This document shows, piece after piece, positions 62,032 through 64,000 of a stretch of 64,000 bases of DNA. Location of the stretch: positions 1-64,000 of the forward strand of contig JACZRV010000006.1 of the NCBI GenBank assembly GCA_022574555.1, written 5' to 3'. Every line of letters starts with the position of its first letter. The stretch's first letter is position 1. The translations under genes were made by a program, and so were the position numbers. Under the pieces are notes generated by a model. The model worked only from the letters and a program-made list of their open reading frames with translations, was not told the DNA's origin and did no database searches. The stretch comes from SAR324 cluster bacterium (GTDB taxonomy: Bacteria; SAR324; JACQKK01).

Positions 62032-62916
62032 GTGTTCCGCCGTGGGATGGATTTCGCCGGATCTTGGTACCCCAGGGGCCGCGAGGCCTGCCTGAGCAAG
62101 ATAGAATCGTATCTGACGGAAGGGGACGAGAGCGCCGCAGCGACACGCAGCGGCGTCGCGCCAGCGCGCATCGGCATCGTGCCCCACGCCGGCTGGGTCT
62201 ACTCGGGACGGCTGGCCGGCCGCACGTTCAATTGCCTCACCAACGATCCGGGCGTCGAGCTCGTCGTCCTGCTGGGGGGTCACTTGGGTCAGGGCGATCC
62301 CATCGTGGCCATGGTGGAAGGGGAATGGGAAACCCCGTTCGGACCGTTTGTGATTCACGAGGGATTCACTGCGGAATTGGAACGGTTCGGCTCCGTGGTG
62401 CTGGAGCGGGAAGGGCGTTACACGCCGGATAATTCCACCGAGTTACAGCTTCCCTTCGCCAAGCACCGGTTTCCCGCCGCCCGGCTGCTTCCCCTGCGGG
62501 TGCCTCCCGGCAACGTGGCCATCGACCTGGGCCGGAGCCTGGCCGGCTATCTGGAGCGCAGCGGCCTGAACGCGGTCGTGATCGCCTCGACGGACCTCAC
62601 CCACTACGGCCCCAACTACGGCTTTACACCCAAAGGGCGCGGCCCCTCAGCCCTGGCCTGGGTGCGGGCGGAAAACGATGCCGCCTTCATCCGCGCCGTG
62701 GAATCGGGCCAGAGCCCAGCCATCCTCGCAGCGATGCACCGCAAACACGCCGCCTGCTCGGCAGGCTCGGTGGTGGCCGCCAACGAGATCGCCCTCAGCC
62801 GCGGCCAGCGCTTCCGCACCCTGGCCTATACCACCAGCGCCGATGTGTCCGCAGAGCTCGGCGCCGGCGAATCCGCCGAGAACTTCGTCGGCTATCTGTC
62901 CGGTGTCTATTGCTGA
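62032..62916 (+). CDS. amrB: Memo-like protein (AmmeMemoRadiSam system protein B family)
   Basis: The 294-residue protein matches the Memo/AmmeMemoRadiSam B family: FAGSWYPRGREACLSKIESYL, IVPHAGWVYSGRLAGRTF, LLGGHLGQ, and STDLTHYGPNYG, with three histidines that place a metal. Memo proteins are related to extradiol dioxygenases and nonheme-iron enzymes; their bacterial role is not settled. The usual partners (AMMECR1 and a radical SAM protein) are not present here. Start GTG 62032, or ATG 62047. Tightly spaced after the YHS-like gene. Confidence 0.85.
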   Translation: MFRRGMDFAGSWYPRGREACLSKIESYLTEGDESAAATRSGVAPARIGIVPHAGWVYSGRLAGRTFNCLTNDPGVELVVLLGGHLGQGDPIVAMVEGEWETPFGPFVIHEGFTAELERFGSVVLEREGRYTPDNSTELQLPFAKHRFPAARLLPLRVPPGNVAIDLGRSLAGYLERSGLNAVVIASTDLTHYGPNYGFTPKGRGPSALAWVRAENDAAFIRAVESGQSPAILAAMHRKHAACSAGSVVAANEIALSRGQRFRTLAYTTSADVSAELGAGESAENFVGYLSGVYC

Positions 62917-62941
62917 GGGCGGGGGACTTAGCCTTGCCACC

Positions 62942-62980
62942 GTCTCCCCCGGTCTGTTCGATGACCGCCTCCGGGGAGAC
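62942..62980 (+). terminator. Hairpin after the Memo gene
   Basis: GTCTCCCCCGG and CCGGGGAGAC pair with one bulged base around an 18-base loop, 25 bases after the Memo stop codon. No T-run follows; likely a weak or rho-assisted terminator. Confidence 0.4.
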
Positions 62981-63086
62981 AGGATTCATCGAGTTCCCGC
63001 CACTATATCCAGTATGATCGCTTACAAATCCCCAAGTTTTAGGGATTGCAATTTAGGGACAAATCCACCTCGTTTGGGGAGTGGCC

Positions 63087-63365
63087 ATGATCTGCGCCAA
63101 ATGCGGGCGGGACAACCCCACTGACAATCGATTCTGCGGGCGCTGCGGCCACGACCTTTCCCAGCCCGCTGATAAATCTGCCGGATCTCCACCCGCGCAA
63201 CCGGCCTCGTCCACCCAAGGCGAGCGTCGTCAGGCCACGGTTCCTTCCCGTGGAATATATGCGAAGCTTTTACTAGCCACCGTACCAATTGCACGAGATT
63301 TATGCTTATTTGAGAAGAGCTCAGGAGGCGTGCTCTGGAGTAGTTTACTTAAGTGGCGAAGGTGA
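63087..63365 (+). pseudogene. Truncated zinc-ribbon gene (adenylate-cyclase-type head)
   Basis: The product starts MICAKCGRDNPTDNRFCGRCGHDL, a double-zinc-ribbon head, followed by a Pro/Ala/Ser linker and GERRQATV. In class III adenylate/guanylate cyclase-like proteins with such heads, this last motif continues into the cyclase domain (ERRxVTVLFxDL). Here the resemblance stops after Val at about 63242; the frame continues 41 codons in unlike, AT-richer sequence (to 63365). The gene therefore seems to be cut by the island that begins here. Shine-Dalgarno GGGGA upstream of ATG 63087. Confidence 0.65.
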
Positions 63366-63390
63366 AGTTATAAAAGGAATCTTTAAAGAC

Positions 63391-64000
63391 GTGGCTACTA
63401 AAACCCACGAGCAGACGATCAACACAGCCCTTGGCGAAGTTTTGCACGACTTCGGCCAAGGTTGGAGCATTCGCTCGGAGCAAGTCGGGAAAATCTTCAA
63501 AGAGGGCGGTCGCCCCGATATACTGATCGAAAAGCCAGATGGTTGGCCGATTGTGATAGAAGCTGAGGTCGGAAATCACAAGCAGGCTGAAGACGAAGCT
63601 CAATCCAGGCTCAATAATCACCTAGTTGCAAGTACAAACACGATCCATACGGCCTTCGCTTTGGTTTATCCTGAGGAACTCAGAAACCATCAAGGGCAAG
63701 CGCTTCGCAACGCCATCCTCGAAACGACGCTCGAGTACGTTTTATTCTTGATTGATGCTGACGGGAACACAGTTCGATTTCCGGCATCAGGCTGGCTGTC
63801 TGGATCTGTGCCTGAACTAGCAATTCTCTTGCACCGATCCAGCATTCCGTCATGGAAAGTTACAGCACTCGCCGACGCACTCGAAAAAGGTGTCAATAGA
63901 GCTGAAGGGACCTTTGCTGCAACGCATCCGAGCGGTTCCTCTCTTGGTGCAAGGGTAGCAAAAATACTCGGACAGGTTGATGATAACAACGGGCAGACTC
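63391..64000 (+). CDS. Unknown protein with a PD-(D/E)xK-like nuclease motif, N-terminal part
   Basis: An open frame from GTG 63391 runs beyond the window (203 codons seen). Residues about 42-62 read GRPDILIEKPDGWPIVIEAEV, with the spacing Asp...Glu-x-Glu expected of PD-(D/E)xK nucleases. A helical segment follows (NHKQAEDEAQSRLNNHL) and later LEYVLFLIDADGN. I suspect the N-terminal nuclease domain of a restriction-modification type protein, but this is inference. Codon use and base composition are AT-richer than the rest of the window. The frame is open upstream to 63277 without a start codon. Confidence 0.6.
   Translation, partial: MATKTHEQTINTALGEVLHDFGQGWSIRSEQVGKIFKEGGRPDILIEKPDGWPIVIEAEVGNHKQAEDEAQSRLNNHLVASTNTIHTAFALVYPEELRNHQGQALRNAILETTLEYVLFLIDADGNTVRFPASGWLSGSVPELAILLHRSSIPSWKVTALADALEKGVNRAEGTFAATHPSGSSLGARVAKILGQVDDNNGQT

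Noticed and set aside
63277-63390. Extension of the right-edge gene upstream of GTG 63391
   Set aside because: The frame is open and contains a suggestive YQLHEIYAYLRRAQ segment, but no start codon lies in it; it may be a relic of another gene.

Overview
The window is 64 kb of a GC-rich (about 60%) chromosome from a Gram-negative, proteobacterium-like organism. BamD, outer-membrane-type proteins, a primary sigma factor ending in a proteobacterial-type region 4, TRAP transporters and PQQ synthesis support this. The mix (YejABE, a PqqCD fusion, CaiB/BaiF CoA-transferases, crotonases, acyl-CoA ligases, many SDR and VOC enzymes) suits a metabolically versatile aerobe living on organic acids, peptides, alcohols and sugars. 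I cannot fix the class; an alphaproteobacterial, deltaproteobacterial or Tectomicrobia-like lineage would fit. I see no rRNA, tRNA, CRISPR array or complete insertion sequence.

Layout. 1-7.7 kb, minus strand: an M20 peptidase fragment, topA, dprA-bamD (coupled), and a J-domain protein coupled to aroC. 7.7-9.5 kb: an AT-rich VapBC45-like toxin-antitoxin cassette between two copies of a 36-bp direct repeat. 9.5-12.3 kb: a TauD-type dioxygenase, then a coupled pair of little-known genes (DUF488 fusion plus a Cys/His protein). 12.6-17.3 kb: acyl-CoA ligase, a deleted second ligase, a repetitive exported protein and an atypical SDR. 17.5-23.8 kb: YejABE peptide importer and a divergent TRAP transporter. 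23.8-28.6 kb: two unknown genes, a crotonase, an outer-membrane protein, and a MerA-like flavoprotein with a TVP38 membrane protein. 28.6-36 kb: pgi, an RSH alarmone enzyme and a sugar ABC importer. 36-42 kb: ArsR/SRPBCC pair, SDR, VOC enzymes, DUF1330, a hydratase and moaDE. 42-45 kb: rpoD. 45-52.6 kb: a PQQ locus (pqqA, B, CD, E plus an ABC-type binding protein and a YVTN beta-propeller, with an orphan hicB). 53-55 kb: a second TRAP transporter. 55-63 kb: hom, fxsA, thiE, a CoA-transferase, small genes, PAC2 and Memo. At about 63.24 kb a zinc-ribbon gene breaks off into AT-rich sequence holding the start of a nuclease-like gene that leaves the window.

How genes work together. The PQQ genes would make the cofactor for periplasmic dehydrogenases, with the binding protein and propeller probably serving the same alcohol-oxidation system; no PQQ dehydrogenase lies in the window. 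Several importers lack one partner: YejABE has no YejF ATPase, the sugar importer has no ATPase, and neither TRAP locus has a substrate-binding protein, so shared or distant partners are implied.

Two themes deserve attention. First, short tandem duplications (10-24 bp units, 2-4 copies) recur in gene tails and spacers, at least eleven times here. Second, gene remnants are common (acyl-CoA ligase with an internal deletion, CoA-transferase tail, zinc-ribbon/cyclase head). The best candidates for undescribed biology are the DUF488-fusion/Cys-His pair (10.5-12.3 kb) and the gene entering the island at the right edge.
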